A DNA stretch of 64,000 nucleotides from Nocardia anaemiae NBRC 100462 (GTDB lineage Bacteria > Actinomycetota > Actinomycetes > Mycobacteriales > Mycobacteriaceae). Within the stretch, counting starts at the first letter, position 1. Every line of letters starts with the position of its first letter. The translations under genes were made by a program, and so were the position numbers. The notes beneath the pieces are model-generated. The model saw only the letters and a list, made by a program, of their open reading frames with translations, made no database searches and was not told where the DNA came from. Positions 8,589 through 17,852 of this stretch are shown one piece after another. The DNA lies in the NCBI RefSeq assembly GCF_001612725.1, contig NZ_BDAZ01000001.1, forward strand, positions 372,001 through 436,000, written 5' to 3'.

Positions 8589-9494
8589 ATGAACGCAGCA
8601 ACCAAGTTCACCGGCTTCACCCTCGGTCTCGCGGCGGTCTTCGGGATCGCACTGGCCGTCGGTGCCACGCTCGGGCCGCAGCCCTCCGAGTCCGCGCACG
8701 ACGCGAAGGGACATGAGGCCATGGGCGAGTCCGAGGAGCTGCCCGCGGGACTCATGGCCAGCGAAAACGGTTACACCCTGCGCTTGGACACCCCACAGAC
8801 CACCGCGGCGGCGAATGTTCCGCTGCGGTTCCGCATCCTGAATCGCGACGGCGCACCGGTCACCAGCTACGTCCGCAGCCACGACAAGGATCTGCACCTC
8901 ATCGTGGTCCGCCGCGATATGGCCGCCTTCCAGCACGTGCATCCGGTGCTCGACCAGACCGGAACCTGGAGCGTCCCGCTGAATCTCACCCGCGCCGGTG
9001 ACTACCGGGTCTTCGCTGACTTCACACCCGATGGCGGTGCGAATCTGACGCTCGGCGCCGATCTGCGGGTCGCGGGCAACTACGACGCGCAAGCACTGCC
9101 AGCGCCCACCACTACCGCGCAGGTCGGCGACTACACCGTCGCGCTGAACGGTGCCGTCACGCCGGGCCAGGCCTCGAAGGTTGTGCTCTCGGTCAGCCGC
9201 AATGGCAAACCGGTCACCGATCTGCAGCCCTACCTCGGCGCCTATGGTCACCTGGTGGCATTGCGCGCCGCCGACCTCGCCTACCTGCACGTCCACCCGG
9301 AAGGCAGTCCCGGTGACGGTGTGACCCCGGCCGGACCAGGCATTACCTTCTACGTCGACGCACCGAGCGCGGGCGACTACCGACTCTTCCTCGATTTCCA
9401 GCACGAAGGCGTGGTTCGCACCGCCGAATTCACCCTCTCGGTCGCCGGTCCCGCGCATGTTCCCGCCGCGGAGCCCGCCGGACACGGCCACTGA
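8589..9494 (+). CDS. Exported histidine-rich protein of the copper operon
   Basis: The 301-residue protein has one N-terminal hydrophobic helix (about residues 9-28), then a His/Met/Glu-containing linker. Two beta-rich repeats follow, each ending in similar motifs ([12 protein letters not shown] near residue 115 and [10 protein letters not shown] near residue 235, each followed by AGDYRVF or AGDYRLF). The tail PAGHGH is histidine rich. It sits outside the membrane by prediction. It is the first gene after the CsoR-type operator and 34 nt before copA, so a periplasm-like copper-binding or copper-handling role is likely. ACGGAG precedes the ATG by 6 nt. Similar proteins are usually annotated only as hypothetical or heavy-metal-binding. 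Confidence 0.85.
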   Translation: MNAATKFTGFTLGLAAVFGIALAVGATLGPQPSESAHDAKGHEAMGESEELPAGLMASENGYTLRLDTPQTTAAANVPLRFRILNRDGAPVTSYVRSHDKDLHLIVVRRDMAAFQHVHPVLDQTGTWSVPLNLTRAGDYRVFADFTPDGGANLTLGADLRVAGNYDAQALPAPTTTAQVGDYTVALNGAVTPGQASKVVLSVSRNGKPVTDLQPYLGAYGHLVALRAADLAYLHVHPEGSPGDGVTPAGPGITFYVDAPSAGDYRLFLDFQHEGVVRTAEFTLSVAGPAHVPAAEPAGHGH

Positions 9495-9528
9495 TCACTA
9501 CCCTGAGTCGCAGAGAACGGAGCACATG

Positions 9529-11811
9529 ATGACCACCGCGACACAACCGTCCGCCGGACAGGTCGAATTGGTGATCGGTGGCATGACCTGCGCGTCCTGC
9601 GCCAATCGCATCGAGAAGAAGCTGAACAAGCTCGACGGCGTCACCGCGACGGTCAACTATGCGACGGAGAAGGCGCGGGTCGATTTCAGCGGTGATATCT
9701 CACCGGAGCAGTTGATCGCCACCGTCGAGCAGGCCGGTTACACCGCCGCGCTACCGAAGATCGAAGAACCCGCGGAAACCACCGCCGAGGAGGATCCGAC
9801 AGCGGGGCTGCGGACCCGACTGCTGGTTTCGCTGGTGCTGACGATTCCGGTCATCGCGCTGGCGATGGTGCCCGCGCTGCAGTTCGACAACTGGCAGTGG
9901 CTTTCGCTGACGCTGGCCGCGCCGGTCGTGGTGTGGGGCGCGCTGCCCTTCCACCGGGCCGCGTTGGCCAACCTGCGACACGGCACCGCAACCATGGACA
10001 CCCTGGTGTCGATGGGCACGCTCGCGGCGTTCGGCTGGTCGCTGTACGCGCTGTTCTGGGGTACGGCCGGTATGCCTGGCATGAAGCATCCATTCGAGCT
10101 GACCATTGCGCGGATGGACGGCACCGGCAGCATCTACCTGGAGGCCGCGGCCGGTGTCACCACCTTCATCCTGGCCGGACGCTACTTCGAGGCGCGATCC
10201 AAGCGGCGGGCCGGGGCGGCGCTGCGGGCGCTGCTCGAGCTCGGCGCGAAGGAAGTCTCGGTGCTGCGCGATCCAGGGGGACGGCAGCCGACGGAGTCGG
10301 GGTGGGCAAACGCGGTCGAACAGCGAATTCCGGTCGAGCAGTTGAGCGTCGGCGACATCTTCGTGGTGCGGCCCGGTGAGAAGATCGCCACCGACGGTGT
10401 GGTCGTCGAGGGTTCCTCTGCGGTCGACGCCTCGATGCTCACCGGTGAATCGGTGCCGGTGGAGGTCGGTCCCGAGGATGCGGTGGTCGGCGCGACGGTC
10501 AATGTCGGCGGGCGGATCGTGGTGCGCGCCAATCGAATCGGCGCCGACACCCAGCTGGCTCAGATGGCGAAACTGGTCGAGGACGCGCAAACCGGTAAGG
10601 CGCAGGCACAGCGGTTGGCGGACCGGATCTCCGGTATTTTCGTGCCGATCGTGATCGCGCTGTCGGTCGCGACGCTCGGATTCTGGTTGGGCACCGGCGG
10701 TTCGGTCGCCGCGGCCTTCACCGCCGCGGTCGCGGTGCTGATCATCGCCTGCCCGTGCGCCCTTGGGCTGGCCACGCCGACCGCGCTGCTGGTCGGCACC
10801 GGTCGCGGTGCGCAGCTCGGCATTCTGATCAAGGGTCCGGAGGTGCTGGAATCGACCCGCCGGGTGGACACCGTGGTGCTCGACAAGACCGGCACCGTCA
10901 CCACCGGCAAGATGACCCTGCTGGATGTCGTCGCCGCCGAGGGCGAGGACACTGCCGAGGTGCTGGCACTGGCCGGGGCGCTGGAGGATTCGTCGGAGCA
11001 CCCGATCGCCCAGGCGATTGCCAAGGGCGCACGGGAGAAGCTCGGCACGCTGGGGCAGGTCGAGGATTTCGCGAATATCGAGGGTCTCGGCGTGCAGGGT
11101 GTGGTGGACGGCCATGCGGTAATCGTCGGGCGGGCAAGGCTGCTCGCGGACTGGTCGCAGCAGCTGGACGCCGAGCTCGAGCGGGCCATGCACACTGCCG
11201 AATCCGATGGCAAGACCGCCGTCGCGGTGGGCTGGGACGGTAAGGCACGCGGTGTGCTCGTGGTCGCGGATGCGGTGAAACCCACCTCCGCCGAAGCGAT
11301 CTCGCAACTGAAGGCGCTCGGTCTGACCCCGATCATGCTGACCGGCGATAACACCGCCGCCGCGAAAGCCATTGCGGCACAGGTCGGTATCGACGAGGTG
11401 ATCGCGGAGGTGCTGCCCGCCGATAAGGTCGACACCGTCAAGCGACTACAGGCCGAGGGCAAGGTGGTCGCGATGGTCGGCGATGGTGTCAACGATGCGG
11501 CGGCCCTGGCCCAAGCCGACCTCGGCCTGGCGATGGGCACCGGAACCGATGTCGCCATCGAGGCCAGCGACCTGACCCTGGTCCGCGGTGACCTGCGCGC
11601 GGCCGCCGATGCGATCCGACTGTCCCGCCGGACCCTCGGCACCATCAAGGGCAATCTGTTCTGGGCCTTCGCCTACAACGTCGCGGCGATTCCGCTCGCC
11701 ATGGCCGGACTGCTGAACCCGATGCTCGCGGGCGCCGCGATGGCGTTCTCCTCGGTCTTCGTGGTCAGCAACAGCCTGCGCCTGCGCGGCTTCCGCTCCA
11801 CCGCTCAATAG
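9529..11811 (+). CDS. copA: Copper-exporting P1B-type ATPase
   Basis: The 760-residue pump has an N-terminal heavy-metal domain with GMTCASC (C21 and C24), the ion-path motif CPC at 408-410, the phosphorylation site DKTGT at 452, SEHP in the nucleotide domain, and GDGVND near 651. YN in the seventh helix (AFAYNVAA) and MAFSS in the eighth mark the Cu(I)-specific P1B-1 class. GGAG lies 6 nt before 9529; an adjacent ATG at 9526 is possible. It expels Cu(I) from the cytoplasm using ATP. It is co-transcribed with the exported histidine-rich protein from the CsoR-type promoter. A His-Met-rich N-terminus is absent and only one metal domain is present. Confidence 0.96.
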   Translation: MTTATQPSAGQVELVIGGMTCASCANRIEKKLNKLDGVTATVNYATEKARVDFSGDISPEQLIATVEQAGYTAALPKIEEPAETTAEEDPTAGLRTRLLVSLVLTIPVIALAMVPALQFDNWQWLSLTLAAPVVVWGALPFHRAALANLRHGTATMDTLVSMGTLAAFGWSLYALFWGTAGMPGMKHPFELTIARMDGTGSIYLEAAAGVTTFILAGRYFEARSKRRAGAALRALLELGAKEVSVLRDPGGRQPTESGWANAVEQRIPVEQLSVGDIFVVRPGEKIATDGVVVEGSSAVDASMLTGESVPVEVGPEDAVVGATVNVGGRIVVRANRIGADTQLAQMAKLVEDAQTGKAQAQRLADRISGIFVPIVIALSVATLGFWLGTGGSVAAAFTAAVAVLIIACPCALGLATPTALLVGTGRGAQLGILIKGPEVLESTRRVDTVVLDKTGTVTTGKMTLLDVVAAEGEDTAEVLALAGALEDSSEHPIAQAIAKGAREKLGTLGQVEDFANIEGLGVQGVVDGHAVIVGRARLLADWSQQLDAELERAMHTAESDGKTAVAVGWDGKARGVLVVADAVKPTSAEAISQLKALGLTPIMLTGDNTAAAKAIAAQVGIDEVIAEVLPADKVDTVKRLQAEGKVVAMVGDGVNDAAALAQADLGLAMGTGTDVAIEASDLTLVRGDLRAAADAIRLSRRTLGTIKGNLFWAFAYNVAAIPLAMAGLLNPMLAGAAMAFSSVFVVSNSLRLRGFRSTAQ

Positions 11812-11813
11812 GA

Positions 11814-11849
11814 ATCGGGCGGGACGGTGTTCATGCCGTCCCGCCCGAT
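11814..11849. terminator. Bidirectional hairpin terminator after copA
   Basis: The arms ATCGGGCGGGACGG (11814-11827) and its exact complement at 11836-11849 form a 14-bp stem with an 8-nt loop, starting 3 nt after the copA stop. It could also end the small gene on the other strand. Confidence 0.8.
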
Positions 11850-11857
11850 CCCGTGGC

Positions 11858-11959
11858 TCACTGCAGAATGCCGCTATTGGCCAGGCCCATCGCGGCACTT
11901 CCGGTGGCCCATGCGGCGGCAGCACTTCCGGTCGCGGCCAAGAGGGAGAGCAGAATCAT
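11858..11959 (-). CDS. Small hydrophobic protein (33 aa)
   Basis: A 33-codon reading frame begins with ATG at 11959, preceded by the strong ribosome-binding site AGGAAAGG, and ends at 11858 just before the hairpin terminator. The product is almost entirely Ala/Leu/Gly/Ser with two ATGSAA repeats, long enough for one membrane helix. Its position opposite copA with a shared terminator and good initiation signal support a real small gene. No family is recognised. Confidence 0.45.
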   Translation of the reverse strand: MILLSLLAATGSAAAAWATGSAAMGLANSGILQ

Positions 11960-12236
11960 CGGTTCGACCTTTCCTAGAGCAACGATCAGCAATCGAAAGC
12001 TACTGCGACCCAAAGGCGTCCACAATCAGCTGCGCGATACTCTCGGCAACCTCTCGCGACATTGCCAGCCAACTGCCAGCAAGAAATTTCGCGTTTACCT
12101 GAGCGAGGTCGACGCCCTCGGCATCGCCCGAACCCGGTTCGCCCAGCGAACTGTCACCTGGACGTCTGCGCGCCTTTGGCTGCAGTGTCGATAGGCCGGT
12201 CAGCAGAGCCGGTCATCGCACCAGAGGAGTCAGCCG

Positions 12237-12473
12237 ATGCCCATCATGGACAACCCCGAAGTCCCTCCCGCCGTACATGTTCAGATCGAGCGCGATGCCG
12301 ATGCGATTCGCCCGATCGGTCCGATGAGGGTGACCGTCACCACGGAACTGGTCGACAAGTTCTCCAGCGGCGCACGCCAATTGGTTGTGCGATCGGCAGC
12401 GCTTCCCGACGAGGGCGATCCGCCGGGACCGGTTCGCGACGAGGGCGGGCCGCTTACGAAGGACGGAAGCTGA
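12237..12473 (+). CDS. Hypothetical protein (78 aa)
   Basis: A 78-residue frame starts at ATG 12237 with AGAGGAG seven nt upstream, the best ribosome-binding site in this interval. The product is acidic and proline-rich at the C-terminus, with no signal peptide or membrane segment. It does not match a family I know. The rest of 11960-12236 shows no convincing gene. Confidence 0.45.
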   Translation: MPIMDNPEVPPAVHVQIERDADAIRPIGPMRVTVTTELVDKFSSGARQLVVRSAALPDEGDPPGPVRDEGGPLTKDGS

Positions 12474-12536
12474 CAAAGGTGCGGCGAATCTGCTATTCGC
12501 AGTGCGGCAGAGCGACGGCCGCGTCCAGGTGAAGCG

Positions 12537-13190
12537 CTACTGGTCGCGTTGTGCAAGCCGCGCGACTCCGGCGCCGGTCAGCTGGTTCAAGGCATGCTGG
12601 CGGCCGGTCACGATCATGAGCAGGGCGGCTACTGGGCCGGTGACAGTGGATCCGGCACCGGCGGACCAGTCGGTGTCGGTTGCGACGAGGCGGTGGCCGG
12701 TGAATTTCTTGCGGGCGTGGAATGGCGCGTCCGTTGTCCAGATTCGGTTGATCGCCAATCGTGCGGCGGTGACCGGCATGTCGCGGGTGATGCCGAGTGG
12801 GACGGCTATGTCTTGGCCGTGCACGAGTAGGTCCATCAGGCGATCGGCCGGTGTGGTGCCGATCGCCGTGACGCGTGCGTCGATGCTGTCGCGCAACTCG
12901 CCGAGCAGCTGCTGGGTGGTGCTGCGGTCCGCGTGGCGAATGGCGGTATCGCGGATCGCCCGGTCCAGGCTGCCGCGGGCGCGGATGACATTGATGAGGA
13001 TCCAACCGAGCGAGGCACGAGCCGACAGCACGATGTGCGCGACGACATCGCGCACTCGCCAACCATCGCACAGCGAAGGATGGTCCCATTCGGCTTCCGA
13101 CAGCGGCGCCAATAGTTCGACCAGACCGGCTCGCTCGGCGGCGACAGCCCGCCAGATCTGCTCGGCACTCGTCATCGTGTCCTCGGTCAT
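12537..13190 (-). CDS. Maleylpyruvate isomerase / TIGR03083 family mycothiol-type DinB enzyme
   Basis: The 217-residue protein is a DinB-like four-helix protein of the actinobacterial TIGR03083 group. The opening ...LVELLAPLSEAEWDHPSLCDGWRVRDVVAHIV is typical, with a metal-binding histidine in VVAHI and a second in DLLVHGQDIAVPLG. Members are metal-dependent thiol transferases thought to use mycothiol. AAGGAG lies before the ATG. It is divergent from a MerR regulator across a compact intergenic region with a MerR-type operator, so thiol-dependent detoxification under MerR control is likely. Confidence 0.88.
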   Translation of the reverse strand: MTEDTMTSAEQIWRAVAAERAGLVELLAPLSEAEWDHPSLCDGWRVRDVVAHIVLSARASLGWILINVIRARGSLDRAIRDTAIRHADRSTTQQLLGELRDSIDARVTAIGTTPADRLMDLLVHGQDIAVPLGITRDMPVTAARLAINRIWTTDAPFHARKKFTGHRLVATDTDWSAGAGSTVTGPVAALLMIVTGRQHALNQLTGAGVARLAQRDQ

Positions 13191-13230
13191 CCGCGTATCT
13201 CCTTGTCCCGGTGGATGTTCCAGTAGGGTA

Positions 13231-13255
13231 GGAACTCCACCGAGGTGGAGGTTCC
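13231..13255. promoter_or_regulatory. MerR-type operator between divergent genes
   Basis: The inverted repeat CTCCACC-GA-GGTGGAG (13235-13250) is flanked by GGAA and TTCC. Read towards the DinB gene, TGGAAC and TACCCT hexamers flank it about 20 bp apart, the over-long spacer typical of MerR-activated promoters. Confidence 0.65.
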
Positions 13256-13262
13256 AGCGAAT

Positions 13263-14174
13263 GTGACTGAGAACACACGCCGCGACGGCCTAGTGAGTAT
13301 CGGTGAGCTGTCGCGAGTCACCGGCGTACCGGTCCGCACGCTCCGCTTCTACTGCGACAACGGTGTTCTGGAATCGCGGCGCAGCGGGGGCGGGCATCGG
13401 CTGTTCGATCCGGCGACCGCGGGCGATCAGGTGCTGCTGGTGCGTCGGCTCCGAACTCTCGGCATCGGCTTGTCGGCGATCATCGAAGTTCTCACCGGAA
13501 CCCTGACGATCGCCGATGCGATCGCCGCGGAACGCGCGGCACTCGACACCGAACTCGGCATGCTGTCCTGGCGGCGCGCATCGCTACGCGCCGTCGAGGA
13601 CGCGCCACCCGCCGACCGCGCACGACGGTTGGAATTGCTTGCGTCCGTGCAGGATCGGCACAACGCACACGACAATCTGGTGAGGTTCTGGCGGACGCTG
13701 CTCGCCCCGATCCCACCGGCACTGTTCGACGGATTCGTCGCGATGAACATCCCGCGGCTGCCCGCCGATCCGACTCCCCAGCACATTCTCGCCTTCGCCG
13801 AACTCACCACCCACATCGCCGATCCCGCCTGCACCGCCGCGATGTCACGACAACTCTGGCGGACGAACCCGACCCGGATCCACGACAAACTCGCACTGGT
13901 CACCGGGGTCGCCGAGGCATGCGCGGCCGTGGACGCGCTCGGCACAGCACCACACCCCGGCCCTGAACTCGACCGATTCATCCACGCGCACGCCACCGCC
14001 CGACGCGACCGCGACACCCCACGCCTGCGACACCGACTCCTCGACAACGCGCCCGATAACAACCCACACATCCACCGTTATTGGAAGCTCACCACCGAGA
14101 TCACCGGAACCACCACCGCTGGAGCTGCTCTCTACTGGCTGTACCAAGCACTCGCACAGTGGGTCGACGCATGA
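13263..14174 (+). CDS. MerR family transcriptional regulator with long effector domain
   Basis: The 303-residue protein opens with a MerR winged helix (SIGELSRVTGVPVRTLRFYCDNGVLESRR...HRLFD), followed by the coiled dimer helix. An unusually long C-terminal region of about 200 residues has no recognised ligand motif; MerR proteins are often only 120-250 residues long. GTG 13263 is used because the upstream GTG at 13245 lies inside the operator; GTG 13293 is another possibility. It is divergent from the TIGR03083 enzyme and probably controls both genes through the shared operator. Confidence 0.86.
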   Translation: MTENTRRDGLVSIGELSRVTGVPVRTLRFYCDNGVLESRRSGGGHRLFDPATAGDQVLLVRRLRTLGIGLSAIIEVLTGTLTIADAIAAERAALDTELGMLSWRRASLRAVEDAPPADRARRLELLASVQDRHNAHDNLVRFWRTLLAPIPPALFDGFVAMNIPRLPADPTPQHILAFAELTTHIADPACTAAMSRQLWRTNPTRIHDKLALVTGVAEACAAVDALGTAPHPGPELDRFIHAHATARRDRDTPRLRHRLLDNAPDNNPHIHRYWKLTTEITGTTTAGAALYWLYQALAQWVDA

Positions 14175-14320
14175 CAAGCGGTAGCTGTTCGAACGGAATG
14201 CCGCGATACGCGGCGCATCCGCGCGCGTCCGCTGCTTGACGGCCAGTCCGGCATTCAGGCGAATGGCACCGAGCCATCGAATCGTCGCAAACCGGTTGCG
14301 CAATCGGAGCAGACTAGGTA

Positions 14321-14347
14321 GGTTTCAACCGATTGCAGATTGCAACC
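14321..14347. promoter_or_regulatory. Possible operator upstream of the RibD-type gene
   Basis: GGTTTCAA (14321-14328) and TTGCAACC (14340-14347) form an inverted repeat with one mismatch, ending 14 nt before the start codon. A TTGCGCAA palindrome lies close by at 14296-14303. The cognate regulator is unknown. Confidence 0.35.
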
Positions 14348-14361
14348 AGAAAGGGATTCCC

Positions 14362-15006
14362 ATGCCACAGCTGGTCCGAGTTCAGAACTTCGCTGTCTCC
14401 AGCGATGGATACGGCGCAGGCGAGGGGCAGAGTCGCGAGCGCCCATTCGGCCACGCCGATCCGGCGGCGCTCATGTCTTGGGCGGGCGCCACCGCCCACT
14501 GGCCCAACCGAACCGATCCCGGAGGCAGCTACGGCCTCGACGACTACTGCACCCGCGACTTCACCAACAACATCGGCGCGGAGATCATGGGGCGCAATAA
14601 ATTCGGCCCGCAGCGGGGCCCATGGGAGAACTACGACTGGCAAGGCTGGTGGGGCGACGAACCACCGTTCCACACACCGGTTTTCGTGCTCACCCATCAT
14701 GTGCGCCCCTCGATCACCCTGGGGGACACGACATTCCACTTCCTCGACGCATCCCCGAAGGACGCCCTGGCACAGGCATTCGACGCCGCCGACGGCAAGG
14801 ATGTGCGCATCGGCGGCGGTGTCGCAACGGTCCGAGAATTCCTCGAAGCCGATCTCATCGACAATATGCACATCGCCGTCGCATCAGTCGAACTCGGCCG
14901 CGGCGAAAGGTTATGGACCAGTCCCGACGAACTCGTCGACCGTTTTCATCTCGAGCAGATCCCGAGCCCGAGCGGTGTTGTCCATCACTTCTTCTGGCGA
15001 CGGTGA
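14362..15006 (+). CDS. Dihydrofolate reductase family (RibD C-terminal-like) protein
   Basis: The 214-residue cytosolic protein belongs to the RibD C-terminal reductase family common in actinomycetes. It begins with a first strand in VRVQNFAVSSDGYGAG, has the central EIMGRNKFGP motif, the VFVLTHHVRPSI strand, and the cofactor-binding stretch KDVRIGGGVATVREFLEADLIDNMHIAV. Members use NADPH or F420. AAAGGGA before ATG 14362 supports the start. It is transcribed alone; the physiological substrate is unknown. Confidence 0.88.
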   Translation: MPQLVRVQNFAVSSDGYGAGEGQSRERPFGHADPAALMSWAGATAHWPNRTDPGGSYGLDDYCTRDFTNNIGAEIMGRNKFGPQRGPWENYDWQGWWGDEPPFHTPVFVLTHHVRPSITLGDTTFHFLDASPKDALAQAFDAADGKDVRIGGGVATVREFLEADLIDNMHIAVASVELGRGERLWTSPDELVDRFHLEQIPSPSGVVHHFFWRR

Positions 15007-15165
15007 CGCAACTCTCGATCGCTGCGCTCAACGACCCCCAGGACTGGGGGCTTCCGGCGGCATCCGGCGTCCGATTCGATCTACGGTAGTAACGATTGCC
15101 CGTTTGGCGGATTACCTAAACGGGTTCGAACGTTGCGCGGATGCGATTTTCAGGAGTGACGCGGT

Positions 15166-16203
15166 ATGCGATTCAGAGATCTCGTTGCGGCGGCCGCCGC
15201 TGTGACGGTCGTCGGCACGGGAGTGAGCCTGCTGGCGCCTGCCGCCTCGGCCGCACCGATCAACAGCGCGGCCAAGGCACCGGACGGTTCCTACATCGAG
15301 AAAGTAGAGACACTCGGCGATCGCAAGCTGCAGCTCGAGATTCACTCCACGGCCATGGATCGGACCTTCCCGGTCCTGGTGGATCTGCCCGCGGACAATT
15401 CGGTCCCGCGCCCGACGCTGTACCTGGTCAACGGGGGCGGCGGTGGGGTCGACGGTAATGCCTCATGGGACCAGAAGACCGACGCCAAGGAATTCCTCGG
15501 CGACAAGAACATCAATGTCGTCGAGCTGATCGGTGGCCGGTGGAGCTACTTCGCCGACTGGCGCGCGCCCGATCCGGTACTCGGCGTGAACAAATGGCAG
15601 ACCTTCTACACCGAAGAGCTGCCACCGATCATTGATGCGGCACTCGGCACCAACGGCAAGAACTCGATCGCGGGCTACTCGATGGCCGGTACATCGGTGC
15701 TGATGCTGGCGATCACCAAGCCCGGCCTGTTCCAGAATGTCGGCGCCTACAGCGGCTGCGCGCAGACCAGCGATCCGGTCGGCCAGAAGTTCGTGCAGAC
15801 CACGGTCGAAACGTGGGGCGGCGGTGACCCGGAAAATATGTGGGGTCCCGCCGACAACCCGCTCTGGCAAGCGAACGATCCGGTCTTGCACGCCGACAAA
15901 CTGCGCGGAACGAACCTGTGGGTTGCGGCGGGCGGCGGTCTGCCCGGCGCGCACGACGCTCCCGGCGATCCGTTCATCATGGGCGATGACAAGTACAACC
16001 CGATCAGCGTGGCCAACCACGTCGTCGTCGGCGGCATCATCGAGGCCGCGATGAGCGCCTGCTCGCACAACCTCCAGAACCGGTTGAACGAGTTGGGAAT
16101 TCCGGCGACCTTCGACCTGCCCCCCACCGGCACCCACACCTGGGGCTACTGGCAGGACGACCTCAAGCAGTCCTGGCCGGTGCTGTCCAAAGATCTCTAC
16201 TGA
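15166..16203 (+). CDS. Secreted esterase of the antigen 85 / mycolyltransferase-like family
   Basis: The 345-residue precursor has a Sec signal peptide ending near APAASA (about residue 30). The alpha/beta-hydrolase body has the nucleophile elbow GYSMAG, with S172, and a late THTWGYWQDDL segment carrying the likely catalytic histidine. The pattern matches the actinobacterial esterase family that includes the Ag85 mycolyltransferases and the related non-transferase esterases. It would act in the outer envelope on trehalose mycolates or other esters. AGGAG is 9 nt before ATG. A hairpin terminator follows and the converging kinase gene shares it. Confidence 0.9.
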   Translation: MRFRDLVAAAAAVTVVGTGVSLLAPAASAAPINSAAKAPDGSYIEKVETLGDRKLQLEIHSTAMDRTFPVLVDLPADNSVPRPTLYLVNGGGGGVDGNASWDQKTDAKEFLGDKNINVVELIGGRWSYFADWRAPDPVLGVNKWQTFYTEELPPIIDAALGTNGKNSIAGYSMAGTSVLMLAITKPGLFQNVGAYSGCAQTSDPVGQKFVQTTVETWGGGDPENMWGPADNPLWQANDPVLHADKLRGTNLWVAAGGGLPGAHDAPGDPFIMGDDKYNPISVANHVVVGGIIEAAMSACSHNLQNRLNELGIPATFDLPPTGTHTWGYWQDDLKQSWPVLSKDLY

Positions 16204-16232
16204 CCTCGAAATCCGTTCCGACGCACTGATAT

Positions 16233-16259
16233 CCGGTCGGCTCGCGGCTAGCCGACCGG
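16233..16259. terminator. Shared terminator of convergent esterase and kinase genes
   Basis: CCGGTCGGCT (16233-16242) pairs perfectly with AGCCGACCGG (16250-16259) around a 7-nt loop. The minus-strand kinase stop codon lies within the structure. Confidence 0.7.
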
Positions 16260-17792
16260 CACGGTCACGCCGGAGGACGACGGGGCACCGTGCAGGACCA
16301 GTTGGCTCGGGTCGTCGTTCTTCTTGTCGTTTTTCTTGCCGTTCTTGTCCTTGCGGGGTAAGTCGAAAGCCAGCCGAATCGTGTGAGTGCTGCCGGGATC
16401 GATCTGGTCGATGCCGTTGCTCAGTTCGGTGGTCGCGGTCGCATCGGGGGCGAGGGTGCGCCCGGCCGTGGTGACCAGACGTTGATCGGCGATGCGGAAG
16501 ACTTGGCCGTGTTGGGAGATATTGGTGACCGTCAGCGTCACGATGGTGTAGGAACCGCCCGGGGTCACCGAACCGGTGCGGCTCGCATCGGACACCACCC
16601 CGGTCACAGTGAAAGCGAAGTTCCCGTCGCGCACCGCACCGGCCGGACCCAGGGATTGTTCACCGGTCGAGGGTGGCGGCGAATTGGGCGAGGCGGCAGC
16701 GGAAGTCGTGACGGCTGGCGCGGTGTCGGACCCGAGGACACCACTGAGCAGCCACAACGCCGCCGCCGCGACGAGCGCCAGCCCGGCGGCGATCGGTAAC
16801 CATCGCCGCACCAGAGGCTTTCGCTGCGGATCGGGATGCGCGACCGGGTGTGTGCGCGGCTCGGGCGTCGGTGGCTCCAACCGGGTCGTGCCCACAGCGG
16901 TCATGACACGGGTGCGCGGGTGCGTGCCCGATATCGCAGGGTCCGCGACCAGCGGCACCGGGTGCGCCGATGCGGACCACCCCAATGCCGCGCGTGCCGC
17001 GGCGGCGAATTCACCCGCGCTGGGATAGCGGTCCCCCGGTTCTTTGGCCATCCCGCGCGCAATGACAGCGTCCAGTGCTGGCGGGACACCTCCGGCAGCC
17101 CGCGACGCACACGGGGGTTCGGACATCAAATGCGCATGCATCTGCTGTGCCGGATCACCGTCGCCGTATGGCAGCTTCCCGGTGAGGGTTTCGTACAGCA
17201 CGCAGGCCAGTGAATAGACATCCGAGCGGGCATCGGCCGTGCCGGTGAACCGCTCCGGCGCCATATAACCCAACGTGCCGACCACCAAGCCGGTGGCCGT
17301 GAGCGCGCTGCCGTCGGTGGCGCGGGCGATACCGAAGTCGATCAGATATATGAAGCCGCGGGTGTCCTCGAGGATATTGCCCGGCTTCACATCCCGATGA
17401 ACAAGCCCGGCCGCGTGAGCGGCATCCAGCGCCTGCGCAGCCTGGGCGATGACCTCGACCGCCCGGGTCGGTTCCAGCGCACCCGACCGCAGCCGCGTGG
17501 CGAGATCGATGCCCTCGATATAAGCCATCTCCAAAAAGAGATGCCCATCGACCTCGCCGAAGTCGCGGATCGGCACGATGTGTGGGTCGCGCACCTGGGC
17601 GCCCAGCCGGGCTTCCCGCTCGAAACGGCGTCGATAGCCCGGATCGGCGGAATAGGCCGCGGACAACACCTTCAACGCGACGGTGTTGCCGGTGCGGTCG
17701 CGCGCCGACCACACCTCACCCATACCGCCACGGCCCACCAAGCGTTCGAGGTGGTAATTCCCGAACGAGCCGCCAGCGCTCTGCACCGACAC
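16248..17792 (-). CDS. Transmembrane Ser/Thr protein kinase (PknB-type) with extracellular DUF4352-like domain
   Basis: The 514-residue receptor kinase has a complete N-terminal kinase domain (about 13-275): glycine loop GRGGMGEVW, lysine K41 in VALKVL, catalytic loop HRDVKPGNIL, DFG in LIDFGIARA, and APE in GYMAPERF. A Thr/Pro-rich juxtamembrane region and one transmembrane helix (about 335-355) follow. The outer domain (about 375-505) has the DUF4352-like pattern GNFAFTVTGV...TIVTLTVTNISQHGQVF. Its Lys-rich insert near the end is unusual. Start is GTG 17792. The extracellular domain probably senses an envelope signal; targets are not indicated by neighbours. Confidence 0.95.
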   Translation of the reverse strand: MSVQSAGGSFGNYHLERLVGRGGMGEVWSARDRTGNTVALKVLSAAYSADPGYRRRFEREARLGAQVRDPHIVPIRDFGEVDGHLFLEMAYIEGIDLATRLRSGALEPTRAVEVIAQAAQALDAAHAAGLVHRDVKPGNILEDTRGFIYLIDFGIARATDGSALTATGLVVGTLGYMAPERFTGTADARSDVYSLACVLYETLTGKLPYGDGDPAQQMHAHLMSEPPCASRAAGGVPPALDAVIARGMAKEPGDRYPSAGEFAAAARAALGWSASAHPVPLVADPAISGTHPRTRVMTAVGTTRLEPPTPEPRTHPVAHPDPQRKPLVRRWLPIAAGLALVAAAALWLLSGVLGSDTAPAVTTSAAASPNSPPPSTGEQSLGPAGAVRDGNFAFTVTGVVSDASRTGSVTPGGSYTIVTLTVTNISQHGQVFRIADQRLVTTAGRTLAPDATATTELSNGIDQIDPGSTHTIRLAFDLPRKDKNGKKNDKKNDDPSQLVLHGAPSSSGVTVPVG

Positions 17793-17852
17793 ACACTGAC
17801 CGTATCGCTGCGGATCGCTGCCACCGCGACCGGATCCCCGCCAGCCGACGGT

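Noticed and set aside
11827..12194. Plus-strand frames between copA and the 78-aa gene
   Set aside because: Arg/Pro-rich composition typical of wrong-frame translation, no initiation signal, and they overlap the better minus-strand small gene.
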